Shown piece by piece: positions 10,677 to 24,318 of a stretch of 64,000 bases of DNA. Every line of letters begins with the position of its first letter. Position 1 is the stretch's first letter. The notes under the pieces are model-generated. The model saw only the letters and a program-made list of their open reading frames with translations, did no database searches and had not been told where the DNA came from. The translations under genes were made by a program, and so were the position numbers. This DNA is from Poa pratensis (taxonomy: Eukaryota; Streptophyta; Magnoliopsida; Poales; Poaceae), in the NCBI GenBank assembly GCA_947311845.1, contig CAMZMU010000041.1:113791004-113855003 (forward strand), in the 5' to 3' direction.

Positions 10677-12029
10677 ATGGAGAACATCCTCCACTCAACC
10701 CCAGCACACGTGTCGCTCAAGGATAGCTTCATCTTCGCACCTGACAAGCTCCCGCCAGCTACCACGGCAGTCGTCTCCCTGCCCATCGTCGATATGTCAC
10801 GCAGTCGTGAGGAGGTCTGCCGTGCAATCCTGGAGGCCGGCAAGGAGCTCGGTTTCTTCCAGGCTAGTACACACAAGCCAATCAACTATCGTATAACTTA
10901 GTTGCATGTGTTTTATTCTGTCTCGGTTTTCTAGAATCACAATCCAAAAGTAATAACCATGCGCTTACTTGGTACGTCAAGCAGGTGGTCAACCACGGTG
11001 TCTCCAAACAGCTGATGCTGGACATGGAGCACATGTGCGAGCAGTACTTCTGTTTGCCGTCCGAGGACAAGGCAGCGTTTTACTCGGAGGACAGACACAA
11101 GCCCAACCGGCTCTTCTCGGGCGCCACCTACGACACCGGGGGCGAGAAGTACTGGCGGGACTGCCTCCGCCTCTCCTGCCCCTTCCCCATTGACGACAGC
11201 CTCAACGAGTGGCCCGATCACCCCAAAGGGCTCCGGTAAAATAAGAATAACAAATGTGGCGCATAAATACATACACAATTTTATGACTCCTCATCTGCAA
11301 CTATATATTCAACATGCATGAATTGTTGATGTTAATAATTTCTTTGATATGCTATATATCGCACCACAGTGACACTATCGAGGAGTTCACCATCCAGACA
11401 AGAGGCATGGGAATGGAACTACTGAGCTTGTTGTGCGAGGGCATGGGGCTCCGGCCTAACTACTTCCAAGGGGACATGAGCGACGGCAACGTGATCCTCA
11501 ACATCAACTACTACCCGCCATGCCCGAACCCAGACAAGGCGCTTGGAGCGCCACCGCACTGTGACCGAAACGTCATCACACTCCTACTTCCTGGTGCTGT
11601 CAATGGTCTCGAGGTTTCCTACAAGGGAGACTGGATCAAAGTTGATCCTGCTCCCAGTGCCTTCATCGTTAACTTTGGCCAGCAACTTGAGGTAATTGGT
11701 CACTTTAGCCTCTTTAAAAGTGTTCTATAGATCATCGCCATGTTAATTGGATGTTCATGTGGATGCAGGTTGTGACAAATGGGTTTTTGAAGAGCATAGA
11801 GCACCGGGTCATGACAAACTCAGTGCTTGCACGAACATCAGTGGCTGCCTTCATCATGCCGACTCCAGACTGTCTGATTGGTCCAGCTGATGAGTTTATT
11901 AGTGAGGAAAACCCATCTTGCTACCGCACCACCACCTTCCGTGACTTCATGCGCATTTACAATGTTGTCAAGCTGGGGTCATCGCTCAATCTCACAACCA
12001 ATCTCAAGAACGTTCAGAAAGATATATGA
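10677..12029 (+). CDS. IDS3-like: 2-oxoglutarate/Fe(II) dioxygenase, IDS3-like (2'-deoxymugineic-acid 2'-dioxygenase family), copy A
   Basis: Predicted 339-aa soluble dioxygenase, the length I recall for barley IDS3. That enzyme hydroxylates 2'-deoxymugineic acid to mugineic acid during phytosiderophore synthesis in iron-starved roots. Exons: 10677-10862, 10985-11235, 11370-11691 and 11769-12029, with phases that join without a stop. Residues 35-62 hold the N-terminal DIOX_N start (VSLPIVDM ... GFFQ), continuing VVNHGVSKQ. The C-terminal 2OG-Fe(II) domain has the iron ligands H209, D211 (PPHCDRN) and H265 (SIEHR) and the 2-oxoglutarate-binding pair R275 and S277 (ARTS). Intron 1 needs a GC donor (CAG/GCTAGT); the other introns are GT-AG. 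The start MENILHSTP matches the family N-terminus. It differs from copy B at residue 102 (Pro here, Ser in B). Exact substrate cannot be told from sequence; IDS2-type 3-hydroxylation is an alternative. Confidence 0.88.
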
Positions 12030-12158
12030 AATAAAATCACGAAGATTTGACGATCTTATCTCCGTCCAGGTTGTCAAGTCTCCACACAAGTAATATAAAT
12101 ATCAGTTACACCCAGCCGCTACTGTGTAACATGTATCTGTAATTTGATGATTTGAAGC

Positions 12159-12164
12159 AATAAG
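12159..12164 (+). terminator. Possible polyadenylation signal, copy A
   Basis: AATAAG about 130 bp after the stop codon, in an AT-rich stretch, conserved in copy B at 59898. Plant signals are loose, so this is only a candidate. Confidence 0.35.
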
Positions 12165-12360
12165 AATTATAAATAACTGATGAATGTAAGACACTGAGAT
12201 CGTCTTCCATCTCATCTCTTCAATTTTATTTGCAAATGAGGTCACTTGATAGTTGGAGGCTAGGCTTTGTCTTTTTCCAACACTTGCTGCTGCTGTAGGC
12301 AGTTGAGCTGCTAAGTCGCAATCTCGTGTGATGCTACAGAATCGTAAAAGAAAAACAGTA

Positions 12361-12621
12361 CTCCCCGGTTCCTTAAAGTGTAAAGCGTATTTTTTTTTTG
12401 TTTTTCATGAGTCGATCAACATAATTTTTGACTGAATATTAAGAAAAATCATTATCATCTACAGTTCAAATCAACAGCGTAAGGTGTTATATTATGAAAT
12501 ATATTTTCATATATATTCTATAGTATTACAAATCTTGTTAGTTTTTTCTAAAAACTTGGTCAAGTTACAATGTTTGAATTAGAAAAAGTAACAGATGCCT
12601 TATTTGGAGGGACGAAGGGAG
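12361..12621. mobile_element. Stowaway-like MITE (Tc1/mariner), 261 bp
   Basis: Flanked by TA on both sides (12359-12360 and 12622-12623). The right end GGAGGGACGAAGGGAG is the complement of the Stowaway start CTCCCTTCGTCCCTCC. The left end CTCCCCGGTTCCTTA is a degenerate match. The interior is AT-rich and noncoding. It lies about 330 bp after the stop codon of copy A. Confidence 0.68.
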
Positions 12622-12623
12622 TA

Positions 12624-14122
12624 ATATAGTTTTACGGAATGAGTGATCTGTGATCCCATGTTCAATTGGTGTGAGAAAGTCAGGCCTCTCAGGGCACCTC
12701 CCGACAAAGGTGTTTTGGGTCGTCCGATTAGCTGCGTGGCATGATATGAGCCATTGACTGCGCCCTTTTCTTTATACATGGACACCTTTTCACGCGGTTT
12801 TTCGCGCGCCCACGCGACTGACCAGTGAGGTCTGGATTAGCTGGGGCGTAGCAGTGTGGGAACAGACACGCGACACAGTGGCATGGGCTGTAAGCGTCGC
12901 CCGGGCAGGCCCAGCTTTGGGATTCGCATCCAGATGATGGCGACGACAGGCTGGCCGTACGTGCGTGGCGGGTCGACGCCGGGTACGGGAGCTACCGTCG
13001 ACGCCCTGCTCTGCCCCTGACCTTTCTGCCAGGTGGGTTGCCTATGCTCCCTGAGCTCCTTGCTGCTGAGCCCTAGACGCTCATTTCTTGGTCTAGGCTT
13101 TGCAGTCCAGCCAGCCATCGCCGCCAGGGACCTGTCCAGTACGTCCACCGCCGCCGCCAGGGACCATTCGGCCCATGTGACGCCGGTGTCGCTTCTTCTC
13201 CATGCGACCAAGGTGCAAAACTTCTACCCGCTTGTTTCTGCATTTCCGAATCAGACGCCTGCTACCCACGTTTCTGCATTTCTCTCTGCTCTTTCTTGCC
13301 CCCTAATTCTGCAGTGAACGAGCACATCACCGGACATCACCGGTGCATGCACGCTGGGCCGGAGGTTGAGCTGAGGGGTAATTTGATCTGTGTTTTCCCA
13401 CGGTTATTTGGTGTGTTCTTCTGCTCATCCACCTGTTTCGTGGTTGCAGGTTTGGTTCTTCTTAGGTGTGTGTCGAGCTGGCATGTACCTTTTCAATATT
13501 ATTAGGTATGTTCTTCAAGAGAACCATCCTTTTTTTGGATTTGCAGGTTAGGTTCTTTTTAGGTGTGTGTATGATCTGCCCTGCAGGCCGCAGCTATGTT
13601 TTTATTTATCTTTTAGTAGATTGATCTGCACATCTTGTTCTTCTTAGACTAAAATTTAAACTAGTGCATTTTATCATGATTAGTGTACTTCATGCACTGT
13701 TTTTAGTTTTTTCTCAGGTGTGTGTCCAATCTGGACTGAGCTATGTGTTTTTATTCTTTTTATAGCTCTATCGGGGCAGGTAGACTTAAATTTGAGTTGA
13801 TGCGTGCTACCTGGTGCAGTCCAGATTAACTTATATTTGACCTGATGCATTTACCATCATTCATCGGGTCGTTTTTGGAGTTCGTGTGTGTGTGCGTGTT
13901 TTCGATTCTCTCTTTGATTGCAACATGATGTTTGTTATGATTGGTTTGTTAGGTATGCACCTCTTGAGCTGATATTTTAGCTTGCCCTCACTGCTGATTA
14001 CTAGCCTCGAAATGTTTGTGCTCAAGATATTTTTGTTTGGGTCATTTGAGTGATATCTGGTGCTTGCTCCATCATGAAGGCTTTCTACAATTGTCCAACT
14101 AGACATGCTTATTATGAAATGA
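12624..14122. other. Intergenic: GC-rich block then degenerate repeats
   Basis: 12780-13320 is GC-rich, with CG-dense stretches and short open frames but no product I recognise; it could be the leader and first exon of a gene relic. 13380-14120 holds diverged copies of a unit containing TTCTTAGGTGTGTGT...TCTGG...AGCTATGTTTTTAT, which also occurs at 17340-17600. No intact gene is seen. Confidence 0.4.
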
Positions 14123-16935
14123 CTAGTCGTCAACCCGTGCCTTCGCACGGGCTCGTGTGTTTACCTTTTGTTGGAACATAATTGTTTTGATCTTAGTGTT
14201 TTTATTTAATAATCTAGAGAGATAGACACTAAAGTTAGATATTGCAAAGAATTTCTTCACGTTTGCATTAGTAATGGAAATTTTACGTAAATTTAAATTA
14301 ACCATTATTAATGTCTTTGCACTCTTTATGTCACTTCTTCTATAGTGGTTAAGTGACAATTTGAAAAAACACTGCAACTGTAAAGACAATCCTTTAGTTA
14401 TTGAAATTTTCTAGTATTGCTTTACTCTATAAGGACTCTTCATTTCGTCTTATAAAAATATCAATTTTACATATTACAACTATGAGGCAAGGTATTAATA
14501 ATAATTGAGGGCGGAATCAAAAAAATTGGGAGATTAATTGTAATATGATGTGATCACACTAAACAAACTCTGCTCCGACTAATTGCATCTTGGATGGAAA
14601 ATTCTGTTAGGTGGTACTGTAATCTATTATTCACTTGAAATCTATGCCGTATTAGCCTTGAGAGTCATATGTATATTTGAAACATGGCAGTTTTATTCCT
14701 TATAGCTTATCTGTAAAACGGGGTTAGATTAATAGTTTTATGAGAGCAAAGTCCTAGCCTCTGCATCATGATGATGCACACAACTTTTATATTAAAAAAG
14801 AAGGTAGCAAAATAGTGTCAAGGTTTATGAGATGCAAGCATAAATGTTTAATCATGTGACTTTACGTAATTTAGAACTCAATTTTGTAATGCGAAATCTT
14901 TGATACCATAGCATTTGAGTTCGCAAATATTACTTGCATATAACTTATATCTACAATCAAAGCCTATACAAAAGTGAATTCCAATTAGAAAATTATTTTC
15001 AAAATGTATTCACATAAAAACAGAGCAATTACATATTTATCTAACTTGCTCTGATTAGTATGCAATATTTTGTCTCTTATAGATACTAAAGTTGGATATT
15101 GATCCCTGCTAAGATAAATTGGCTATGTGTCCTCAAGATACAAAAAATCTTCCAAGGAAAGAGAAATAGAAATGTACTAACTCTGCATGACCGACTTTGT
15201 TTAACGCTGCCAGTACATAATATTCAACATAGAAAGAAACAGTCGATTAGTACAGGTTATGGATTAATTTAACACATACAGCTCAGAAGAATATGAGAAG
15301 AGCACATGAGTAGATGTCTTGACAGCATGTCAGTAGAGCAGTTAATGCTCTAAGTGAAATACCAAGTAATTTTTTGAAATGGAAAATACCAAGTAATAAG
15401 CGTACCTTTCTCTAGACATCCTCTTTCGTTTGAATCCTTCTCTGAATTAGTCGTGGCCATATGGCCTGCAAGACATGATTATATCTTCAAATGATAACGG
15501 CCGAATCTTCACGAACAAATATTAAGGACCAATTAGCTCAGCTGATTAACAGAGAAAAGCGAAAGAAAAATACTGAGTTCCATTCCTTGATAGTTCCTTC
15601 GTTTGAGAAGTTTCTTTTAGTCCATACCCTGTACATATGGACAGGACTACTGTACGAAAATCGATCAGCGGATGATCAAGCTAGCTAGGTTTTTTAGCTG
15701 GAGGGGTAAGTCATCTGTAATGGAATAGCTAGCTTGTGGATATGATTAAAAATTCATGGCTCTTTGGTACCTGGTGCCTCTCAGATTACGCCTGAGTAGA
15801 CGCTAACACTTTACGTTCACAAAATGTTCATTCTAATGGATATCTTATAGTTATAGTTATTAGCTGTTTCTAGAAATACTGCCATGCTTGTAAGTAATTC
15901 CTGTTCGTGAAAAAAGAAGATAAACAGTTGGCCAGTGATTTACACCATGATGTCGATCAGACTACAAAAGAAAAATCGTTCCCAGAGAAGAAGGTAAGGC
16001 TAATAAGCTTCAAAAGCAACTAAATAATGAATGCAGTCATTCTATCCGACGGAAAATAGAACATTGACACCATAGTGACAACCAACGCGTGCAGAAATTT
16101 GAAGAATTGTGTAAGAATAACAAAATTATAATATGGATCAATCAGGTAACAATAAGACGTGTTTGTTTCATCGTGCTTGACCTATGCAGACTTACGTGCA
16201 AGTGAATCCACAAAACGAAAAACAAACGCTTGGACTATATATGTTTCCAAAGAAGCATGGATTAGCTGGCTATACCTGAACGAACTGGATTTACTGGTCC
16301 AAGAAATACATATATATGGGGATTCAGCTATGTAGAAGATAACCAAACCTGAGGCTGCATTGGCTAGAGATGCGTCTGAGCGTGCCAGGAGAAAAGTGTT
16401 CTATGGTGGATGGTTTAGAGACGGCGAGAGCGTTCGGCGAGTCGGCGACCGCGGAAAGCGGAGCGCCGCCTACGTATTCCAGCCGCCACCGACGTATTCC
16501 GATCCGGCGACATGTCACGTACGCTGCTTTTACCCGTTTTATTCACTTCCATGCCGCCGGCAGATTTGATGCAAGCAGCGTTGCAGATTTCAATGCTACC
16601 TCGGCATTAGCCATGCATCGGAATAATGCCTCGTGTGCGCCGTGCGTGGCCGGCGGCGCAATGGAAAACCTAGTTAAATGGAAGGATGACGGGACAGCTT
16701 AGACCTACCTGGCGAACTTGAGGAGAAAACGGGAGTTTATTTGGGTAAAAGCGATAGATTTATTTTGCGGTCTTCGGGACTCGAACCTTGCATCGGTGCT
16801 TCGTCAACAGATAATACGGCGTGATCGGATGATTATTATAATGCCTTGTAAAGATCTAATGGTTGTTATTCTTTTACCGTGAGAGTTAACGTGGAGCCTT
16901 CTATGGTGCCTCCAATTAGTAAATATAAGATAAGA
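14123..16935 (-). mobile_element. Helitron (family I), minus strand, 2,813 bp
   Basis: On the minus strand it starts TCTTATCTTATATTTAC at 16935 and ends with a GC hairpin (GCCCGTGCGAAGGCACGGG), then TTGACGACTAG at 14123. The flanks are host A (14122) and T (16936). TC at the 5' end, hairpin plus CTAG at the 3' end, and insertion between A and T without duplication define a Helitron. The element at 25207-26758 has matching ends in the other orientation. No Rep/helicase is encoded. A GC-rich segment at 16360-16720 may be captured gene sequence but I do not recognise it. Confidence 0.8.
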
Positions 16936-18453
16936 TGGTTAGCATTGTTTGCAGAGAGATGTGTAGTACAAAAAAATGTATATCCTAGGGTTCATATTTA
17001 TTTCTTTTATCATGCTAGGTTCAGCATATTTGGTAATTTTGTCTACACAGTATGATAGTCCCTAAAAGAACACCTGATTATGCGCAGTATGGTGCTCTCT
17101 AATTTTTCTATTTTTGGTTGTTTCATTGTCATGTTATTTGTTGCTAGATACATTTATTATACTTTACACTTGTGATTGTAGTCCCTTAAAGAACTCCTGA
17201 TTCTAAAATGAAGAAGTGCGCCGCCGATGATAGCTGTGCAGAGGACTGTTGGCTAGGCTGGAGATTGGGGTGAGGGCTACCAGCTTGTCTTTATGCGTTA
17301 TGGTATGTTCTTTATGAGATTAATTTGTATTTTCGATTTGCATGTTAGGTTGTTCTTAGGTGTGTTTCTGATTTGAATTGGAACCATGTTTTTATATTCT
17401 TCTGATAGATATATCGATTTGCAGACGTAGTTCTCCCGATGTCGTCGAGATTCTGTTTTTTAGGCTGATTTGTTGAGAGAAACGTCAGCTATCCTGGTGA
17501 CTGTGCAGTCCCAGAGAGCAATGTAGCTTGGTTCTTCTTAATTGTGTGTCCAATCTGGCTTGAAGCTATGTTTATTGTCATTTTGATAGATCTATCAAGG
17601 GTGGAACTAGACTAAAATTTAACCTGCTACATGTATCTAGCTTGTGCAGTTTAGGTCACCAGGATGCATTTTAATATATTAGGGTTATGCGCACAACTCA
17701 CTTTGTATATTTGCTCCTCAATTTAGATCGATTATTTATGGTACCATGGGACGACTTTATTTTCTTACAGAAATGCAGCTCTGAAATGATGTTTGACTTT
17801 GTTTGAACTGTTGATGTGTAGCTTTCTATTAACTAACCACACATAATTCGCCTCATTGTGTCCATGGTTCGTACTGGGAATTGATGTGTGTGCGCTTTAC
17901 ATTCTCTTTTATTTAATTACGAAAGATATTTGTTATGCATGGTTTCTTAGGACATCTGTGTTTGGCACATGATTAGATAATACATATGTATACCTTCTGC
18001 AACCAATATTCATGTTTAAGATATCTTGTGTACATTTAGTTAGTGCTAAATTGTATTTTACTGCTTTTGTGACTTACTTTTAGTATCTAAGGCCCAACTA
18101 AATAGTGAGATTTGTTGAGAAGAGAGGTAAAAATGAAAGTATTTTTCACTTCTATTGTTGCATGGAAAGTGATAGGTAAATAATATAGGCTTGATGTAGT
18201 GTGTGAGTAGCTACCTCTGTTCTTAGCTGCAAGTGTCCCTTTTTTAACAGTAAAATGGGAATTGTTTTCGTATGGATCCATCTCATGAAGTTTTATCTTT
18301 GTCTAAAATGCTAATGTTTAGCTTTGTCTAAACTGAATTACCGGCAGGCTGAATAGCTACCTGCCTGCTTCTTAGGTATGTACCTCCTGAACTAAATTTA
18401 GCTTGTCACCGCTGATGTCTAACTTTGTCACAATTAGGATATTATAACTAAGA
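16936..18453. other. AT-rich host repeat sequence between Helitrons
   Basis: Contains further diverged copies of the unit seen at 13380-14120 (GTTCTTAGGTGTGTTTC, GTTCTTCTTAATTGTGTGTCC, TATGTACCTCCTGAAC, GATGTCTAACTTTGTC). No coding potential is seen. Removing the Helitron at 14123-16935 joins this to the sequence on its left. Confidence 0.45.
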
Positions 18454-21400
18454 CTAGCAAAAATGCCCGTGCGTTGCCACGGGCGAACAAAATGAACCAT
18501 TGTGCACAACAAAATGACTCATCTCACTCTATCAGGAAATAATATTTCGTTTTATATGATGATCAAAGTTGAGATAAAAAATGATCATGTCAAATTCAGA
18601 TAGTACGGAGTACAATGCAATGCAGTTGTTGTCGATTTATTTAAAAACAGTTAGCAAAACCATTGTTATTCGACTGTGCCCTTGACAAAAGGTTTTCCAC
18701 TCGGCTCCCTTTTTCATTGTACATCTTGGTCTGTTCACAGTTAAAAAATAAATATATCAATAAAACAAATTTACATGTATACTAATGTACACTACCAGGC
18801 ATTAACAACGCCTTTTTCTTGTGTTGATCCATGCCTCTCATCAAGGTTTATTCGGTAATCAGGTAGCGGCACTTTGCTGAAAACAAGTGTCTTTCCTTTG
18901 TTGTATGCCTTGCTATCTTCCCAAAATGAAAGCACAAGACATGGAAACTATAATTCATCAGATAACAAAAGGCATCAAATGATGAACGTAAGAAAGTCAG
19001 ATAGTCTTTACAGATTCACAACTCAATTTTCGCTGCTCAAAATAGAGATCAACAACATGAAGCACGAGAAGCAAGCAAGCACGGACGCCGCTTGCGCCCA
19101 GCGCAAAGACATCAGAACTCACCATAGGACATCAGGATCTGGGGTTTTAAAAATATATATATCCTGGTTTTGGTTGTATAATGGTATGCCATTGGACGTG
19201 TACTTGGTTTAATCCAAAAAATTATCCTCTTAATCTAAATTCCTCACAACTTGATCTAAAAATAAATTCCTCAAAAAGTGAAAAAAAAACTCGCCAATTG
19301 CTTTACAGTCCCCTTTGTCAAATAACATGTGAATTTAAGTTGCCAAAATATTAACCGTAAGCTATCTCTAAATGTTTAACTCTACGAATGTTGTGTCCGA
19401 ATATAGAAATTTGTCTCTGAATTTGAAGTCTAGATTCGACAACCATCTTATAATATTTATGAATTCAATTCTCACTTCCAATCATTCTCTGCACAATACG
19501 ACATCCATAATAACAACGAATGATTTATTCCACCACAAAGCATTGCATAGTATTCGAGCAGACTGATACATTGACAAGTCATTTATTCCAATGACAAATC
19601 ACTGCATAGCACTCTACTGATATAACTGCTACATTCACAAGTGATCAGGCATTACATGCCACCTTCAATTGACTTCCCTATTTCCACTTCAATGCTACAT
19701 ACACAGGTAAACACACTTCGACGACATAGAAGATGATTTTGTCAATTTAAATCCAGAAGTAGCTTCTTCCTGTACACCTAGCCACCTGCATACATACTTG
19801 TGAGCGAAGAGGAGTTTGACTCCCTTTTCCCGTTTGCATTTCGCTCATAGTCTTCATACCAAATATTGTGTGCTTGCTCCTTAATAGTTCAGGAATACCC
19901 CTATGTCTTTCTGTGAACCTAGAGCAGAAACCATCATCACGATCAGTACAGCCGTAGCAAGTTCAAGCCATTTTGTTTGACAAAGCTCAAGAGAGAATAT
20001 AGTCATCTACTGTACTAATTACTAAAACATGGCGTTATTCTGTTCTCCTAGGCCAACCTTTTCTCTCCAGCAGCCTCCAAAGTAAGATGTAGTTCACTAA
20101 GGAAAAATACATCAAGTATAGGCGTGTTATCTGCATATTGGAAAATGAGCATTAGCAAACTTAATTCTACAGCTTGCTCACAAGGACCACATTACACACA
20201 TGATATGAATACTTTATAATTAGACGACAATTTTAGCTAAAGCCTAGATGCACTAATAAGATGAGTAACTAAGTCATCTTATATTATACCTAATGTACAG
20301 TACCTGAAATTACCTCCTGCTTGGAACTTACAACAGAAGTAGCCTATGTACAGAAACATGACTACAAGGCTGCACTCAGAAAGTACAGAAAAGCTATGCG
20401 GTATTTAGATATTTGCTTGGAAGAAAGAAAAATAGATCAAGAAAGAAAAAATAGATCAAGTACAGAAGAGGACCTCGTGGTCTAGGGGGGAGACTCGCTC
20501 TTGGCAGCGGGAGGTCGACCATGCGGTAGAGACCTGGATCTCGCGTGGGCGATTCAGGGACCTAGGCTGGCGCCTGGCGGTGGATCTGAGCGGAAGGGGC
20601 CGAGGCGGGGCTGGCTCATTGGGCCGGCGGTGCGAGGTAGATGGGGAGTCCGGCTGCACCATGCTTGAGGATCGAGATAGGGAAAGCTCCCTCCAGCGAT
20701 GCAACAACACAGATTTAGTACAGCAGAGTTACAATCATCCAGTTTTAGGCCTAAATCACGAGAACACATGACAAAATATCAGGACACAAAAGTCAGTTTA
20801 GTTCTAATAGAACTAGAACATAAGAATTAACGTAGGCAACAAACATACGTAATATCATTTTTACGTCATGGTCTCATGGGTAGTCACTGAATGGCACACA
20901 ATGGTGCCATATGCACCAACTCTGAAAACGTCGCAAATCCAAATGAACCACCATAACATTTGCTAATATTCAGTTACAACCAACTACACCAACATACACC
21001 ATTCAACCATGGATCCTGCACTAAAAAACCTACCATATAGAACATTCAGCTTAACTTCTGAATGAGCGACATGCTTGCCAATGAATTGCAGTTTTTTATG
21101 ATCAACACTAAGAATCAAAATCAAGTACAAATTTGGTACTGTTGTTCAGAAAATGGAGTGTTAGGCTTGATGTCAGCGTACCTTTTCTAAAAATTCAGAG
21201 TACAGAACATCTATAATGAAAAATGCAGTGGTACATGGTCTGCATCTGGTGACAAAAAATTCATTGCAAACACGGTTAGCATTCAGGGGAGGTAGACGAA
21301 CCAGTCAGAGTCAGTGAGAAACTGTAGGGGAAACTGGCTTCGAGTAGGGCCATGCCTTCAGGCTCGAGGTCGGAGGTACACCATCTACAGTGACACGAAA

Positions 21401-22235
21401 GCAAGGGAAGGGAAGGAGGGCCATGCCTCCATGCTGGAGGTCGTTGGGGCAGGGACAACATCCTCTATGATGCAGAACCGAGGAAGGGGATGTTCAGCGG
21501 CTGGAGATGTTGGATTGCTGGTCGTGCGTACCTTGCGGGTCGATGGGATGTTGGATTGCTGGTCGTCGTGGGGGCCAGGGAGCCCCCTCCGCTCGTAGCC
21601 GCTCTCCTCCCCATATGAGGCCGCCTCGTCGCCCTCCGGGAAGGATCCAGCCCCCGGCGTTGTAACCCTAGCGCGGCCGCCGCCAATCCCGCATCCTCCC
21701 CGGCGCGCCCCTGGCTGCCCTCTCTCCAGCACCTTGGGAGCCCTGCTGCTGCTGCGCCCCATCTCTGGTGACAAGATGAATAGGAGAAGATGAACATCAC
21801 CAACAATAAAATCACATAACAAGGCATGGATGGAGGGAAGGGCTGGCTCCCATCGGTGGCAGAGGTGGCCCTTGTTCCCGTCGGAGGTGGAGGTGGCGTT
21901 CGCCCCGCGTCGATGGCTGATGTGGCCCTGCTCGCTCCCGTCGGCATAGGGAGGGCTTTTGTCTTCCGCCGGCCGCGGTTTCCACGGAAGCCTTTAGCGA
22001 TGGAGAAGATGCGGGAGCATGCGTTGACGGCCGCGCGCCGTCGCCGCCGTCCGCCGTCAAAAGAGAGAGGAGAAGGGATCGGGTGGAGGTGAATGGATAG
22101 GGTTGGGGGGCTAAAGTGCAAAAGTGTCCATCTTTTAGACTGCGGGTTGATTTCAAGCTTTCCTAGGGACTAAAGTGTAAAATGTCCGCGACGTACCATG
22201 TACCACGGTCGCTTATCAATATTATATAGTAGAGA
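18454..22235 (-). mobile_element. Helitron (family II), minus strand, 3,782 bp
   Basis: The minus-strand 3' end is a hairpin GCCCGTGGCAACGCACGGGC followed by ATTTTTGCTAG at 18454, with host A at 18453. The minus-strand 5' end is TCTCTACTATATAATATTG starting at 22235, with host T at 22236. It is nonautonomous; no Rep/helicase is seen. GC-rich, possibly captured sequence lies at 20456-20770 and 21276-22150; its long minus-strand frames are repetitive and I cannot assign them. The 5' end call is less certain than the 3' end. Confidence 0.7.
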
Positions 22236-22933
22236 TAAGACAAGAGGGAGCTCTCTCAAGTCATTAGCATTCTTAGCCGTCGGATTTCCATGACCTTTTC
22301 TCTCCGTCCGATTGGCTATCCTTAGGACGCTATTCTGGCGATCAATTTGGCCTGCCGTGGTTGACTGGGCCACGAGATCCCGCGAAAGCCCACTCTACAA
22401 ACCGAACCGATCGCCTCGTTGTGGTCGACTCCTCTCCTCTCCTCATCGCCATGGTCTCACGTACGCCGCCGCCGTCCTCGGTTCTTGAGCTGCACCTGGA
22501 TCCCATCAAACGGTGTTCTCCTGCTGCCTCCCTTCCCACTGCTCCTCAGCCATCACCCATGTTCTCCGCCGCCTCCAGCTTCGTCACCCAGGTTCCCCAC
22601 GCGAATAGGGAGTCTACGGCTCTACGATGCAAAGGAAGGGAGGCGCTGCCATCCCGGCTTCCGTGCCGCCGCCGCGAAGGAGTCGACGCCTCTTCTCCCG
22701 GTGGCGCGTGCCGCCATCCGCCGCCCTCCCGCTGCCGCCAACGACCCACCATCGGTAGCCTCTTCTTTCCCTTCCCCAAGCTCCGGCCAACGGAATGGAT
22801 CGTGGACTTAACCAACCGGCCGCTAATCGCCAGGTCTCGAGCTATTGATGACTCGTAGCACAACCATACGTACATCATCAGCTAGGTTCCAGTGAACGAC
22901 AAGCGTAATTAACTGGTTACATGAGCCAAACAA

Positions 22934-23219
22934 AGCCTACGTCGCTTCAATCAAGGAGTACCGTACCAGGATTGAAACTTAGCTGAGCAAAATCTGTGAT
23001 GGCACCCTCAAGCTTCTGGATTCCCACCTCGTCCCCTCTTACACCACAGGTATTTATTTTGACATGTTCATAGTACGAGGCAAGTCAGTAATTTATTAGA
23101 TCTGTGCAATTTTAATGTTTAGCTTCGATCGAAAATCCGTAGGTACCTTGTGGAGTTTAAAGAGGGAGGTGAGAAGAAAGAAGGAGAACACCCTTGAAGC
23201 ATACAAGTCAGCCCAGGTT
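22934..23219 (+). pseudogene. 14-3-3 protein (GF14) gene fragment
   Basis: The first exon piece reads VASIKEYRTRIET, a TAG stop, then LSKICDGTLKLLDSHLVPS up to GGTATTT, a donor at about 23050. A second piece near 23143-23219 reads RYLVEFKEGGEKKEG and, after a frame change, LEAYKSAQ. These are consecutive helices of the conserved 14-3-3 core; the usual segment between them (around FYLKMKGDYH) is missing. A stop and a frameshift make it a pseudogene. 14-3-3 proteins bind phosphoserine partners; this relic cannot. Assignment is by memory of the highly conserved family sequence. Confidence 0.78.
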
Positions 23220-23276
23220 GTGTTTGTAGAAGTTTTGCTTATCTGATGTCGTCAGTTTGTTTTATCATCATTTGTC

Positions 23277-23418
23277 TGGAAAGATTAATACATGTTGCAT
23301 CGTCACCTAATTTATGCATATTACGTACTCTGCAAATTAGAAAGATATGGAAAGATTAATACATGTTGCATTGTGACCTAATTTATGCATATTACGTACT
23401 CTGCAAATTAGAAAGATA
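23277..23418. repeat. 71-bp tandem duplication
   Basis: Two adjacent copies (23277-23347 and 23348-23418) starting TGGAAAGATTAATACATG, with only two or three differences. Noncoding. Confidence 0.85.
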
Positions 23419-24318
23419 TGAGAAGTACATACTGGGATATATATTCTATGCTGGCTCTCACGCATTCAGGTTTCCTCATATTTCAGCGTGTGGAAGTGAT
23501 TAGGAAGGACTAACATCATAAGCTACGGAATTGAGTTCTCTTCTTTGCTAGAACGAGGTAGAAGTACAATTCTCTGTCGTATATTCTAATTTCTGCTTTG
23601 GTTCAGTTTTGCATTGAATGTGTCTATGAGTCTCGACCTTGCTTTGTGAAGACCAAGAGAAACCCGCAACAATATGTTTTGATTCCCGTCTACTGCATTT
23701 GCCATCGAAGCTTGTAGGTTATCTCATCACTCTAACCGGCTAATTTTGCTTCTTAGGTACTTATTGAGATGTTATTGTTTGTCTCCTGATTTTGTCCCCC
23801 CTTTTCTTATGTGATTTGTGAGTTCCTCTGAATTGAGTTATTGCCAGTGTTAAGCTCCCAACCCTAACAGTGAAGGTGCTGCCAACTCTATCCGACCAAA
23901 GCTTTCTAGGAAATGATTTTCACCGCAAGTACTTAATATACTTCGAGCACATTTTGGAAATATAGCAGATGATTTATAGTGGTGAGTGCCTTTTTTTTAT
24001 CGTGACAACACATTTGGAAGCTCAAAGTTTTTGCAAGGATATCTTAACTCTTGCACGCACAGAGATCTGGCCAGTTTGAACTTGGATTTATTGCATGTAT
24101 TAGTCCGCACACTGGCTAGCTGCTCAGGCCAGGAACTGCAGTCCTCATCTACCTTGCCCTCAAGAAATTCATCTGACTATATATGATTACTATCCCTGTC
24201 ACAATTTATCAAAGCATGCAGAATTTTGATCAATTCAAACACTTCCAGCATATACTGAAAGTTCTGCCCTGTTTCTGAATTTCTTGGATGATCATCGTAC
24301 GGTATATCAATGCAACAA

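Noticed and set aside
21465..22121. 218-codon minus-strand frame
   Set aside because: GC-rich Helitron cargo with overlapping frames on both strands; no domain or splice support, so not called as a gene.
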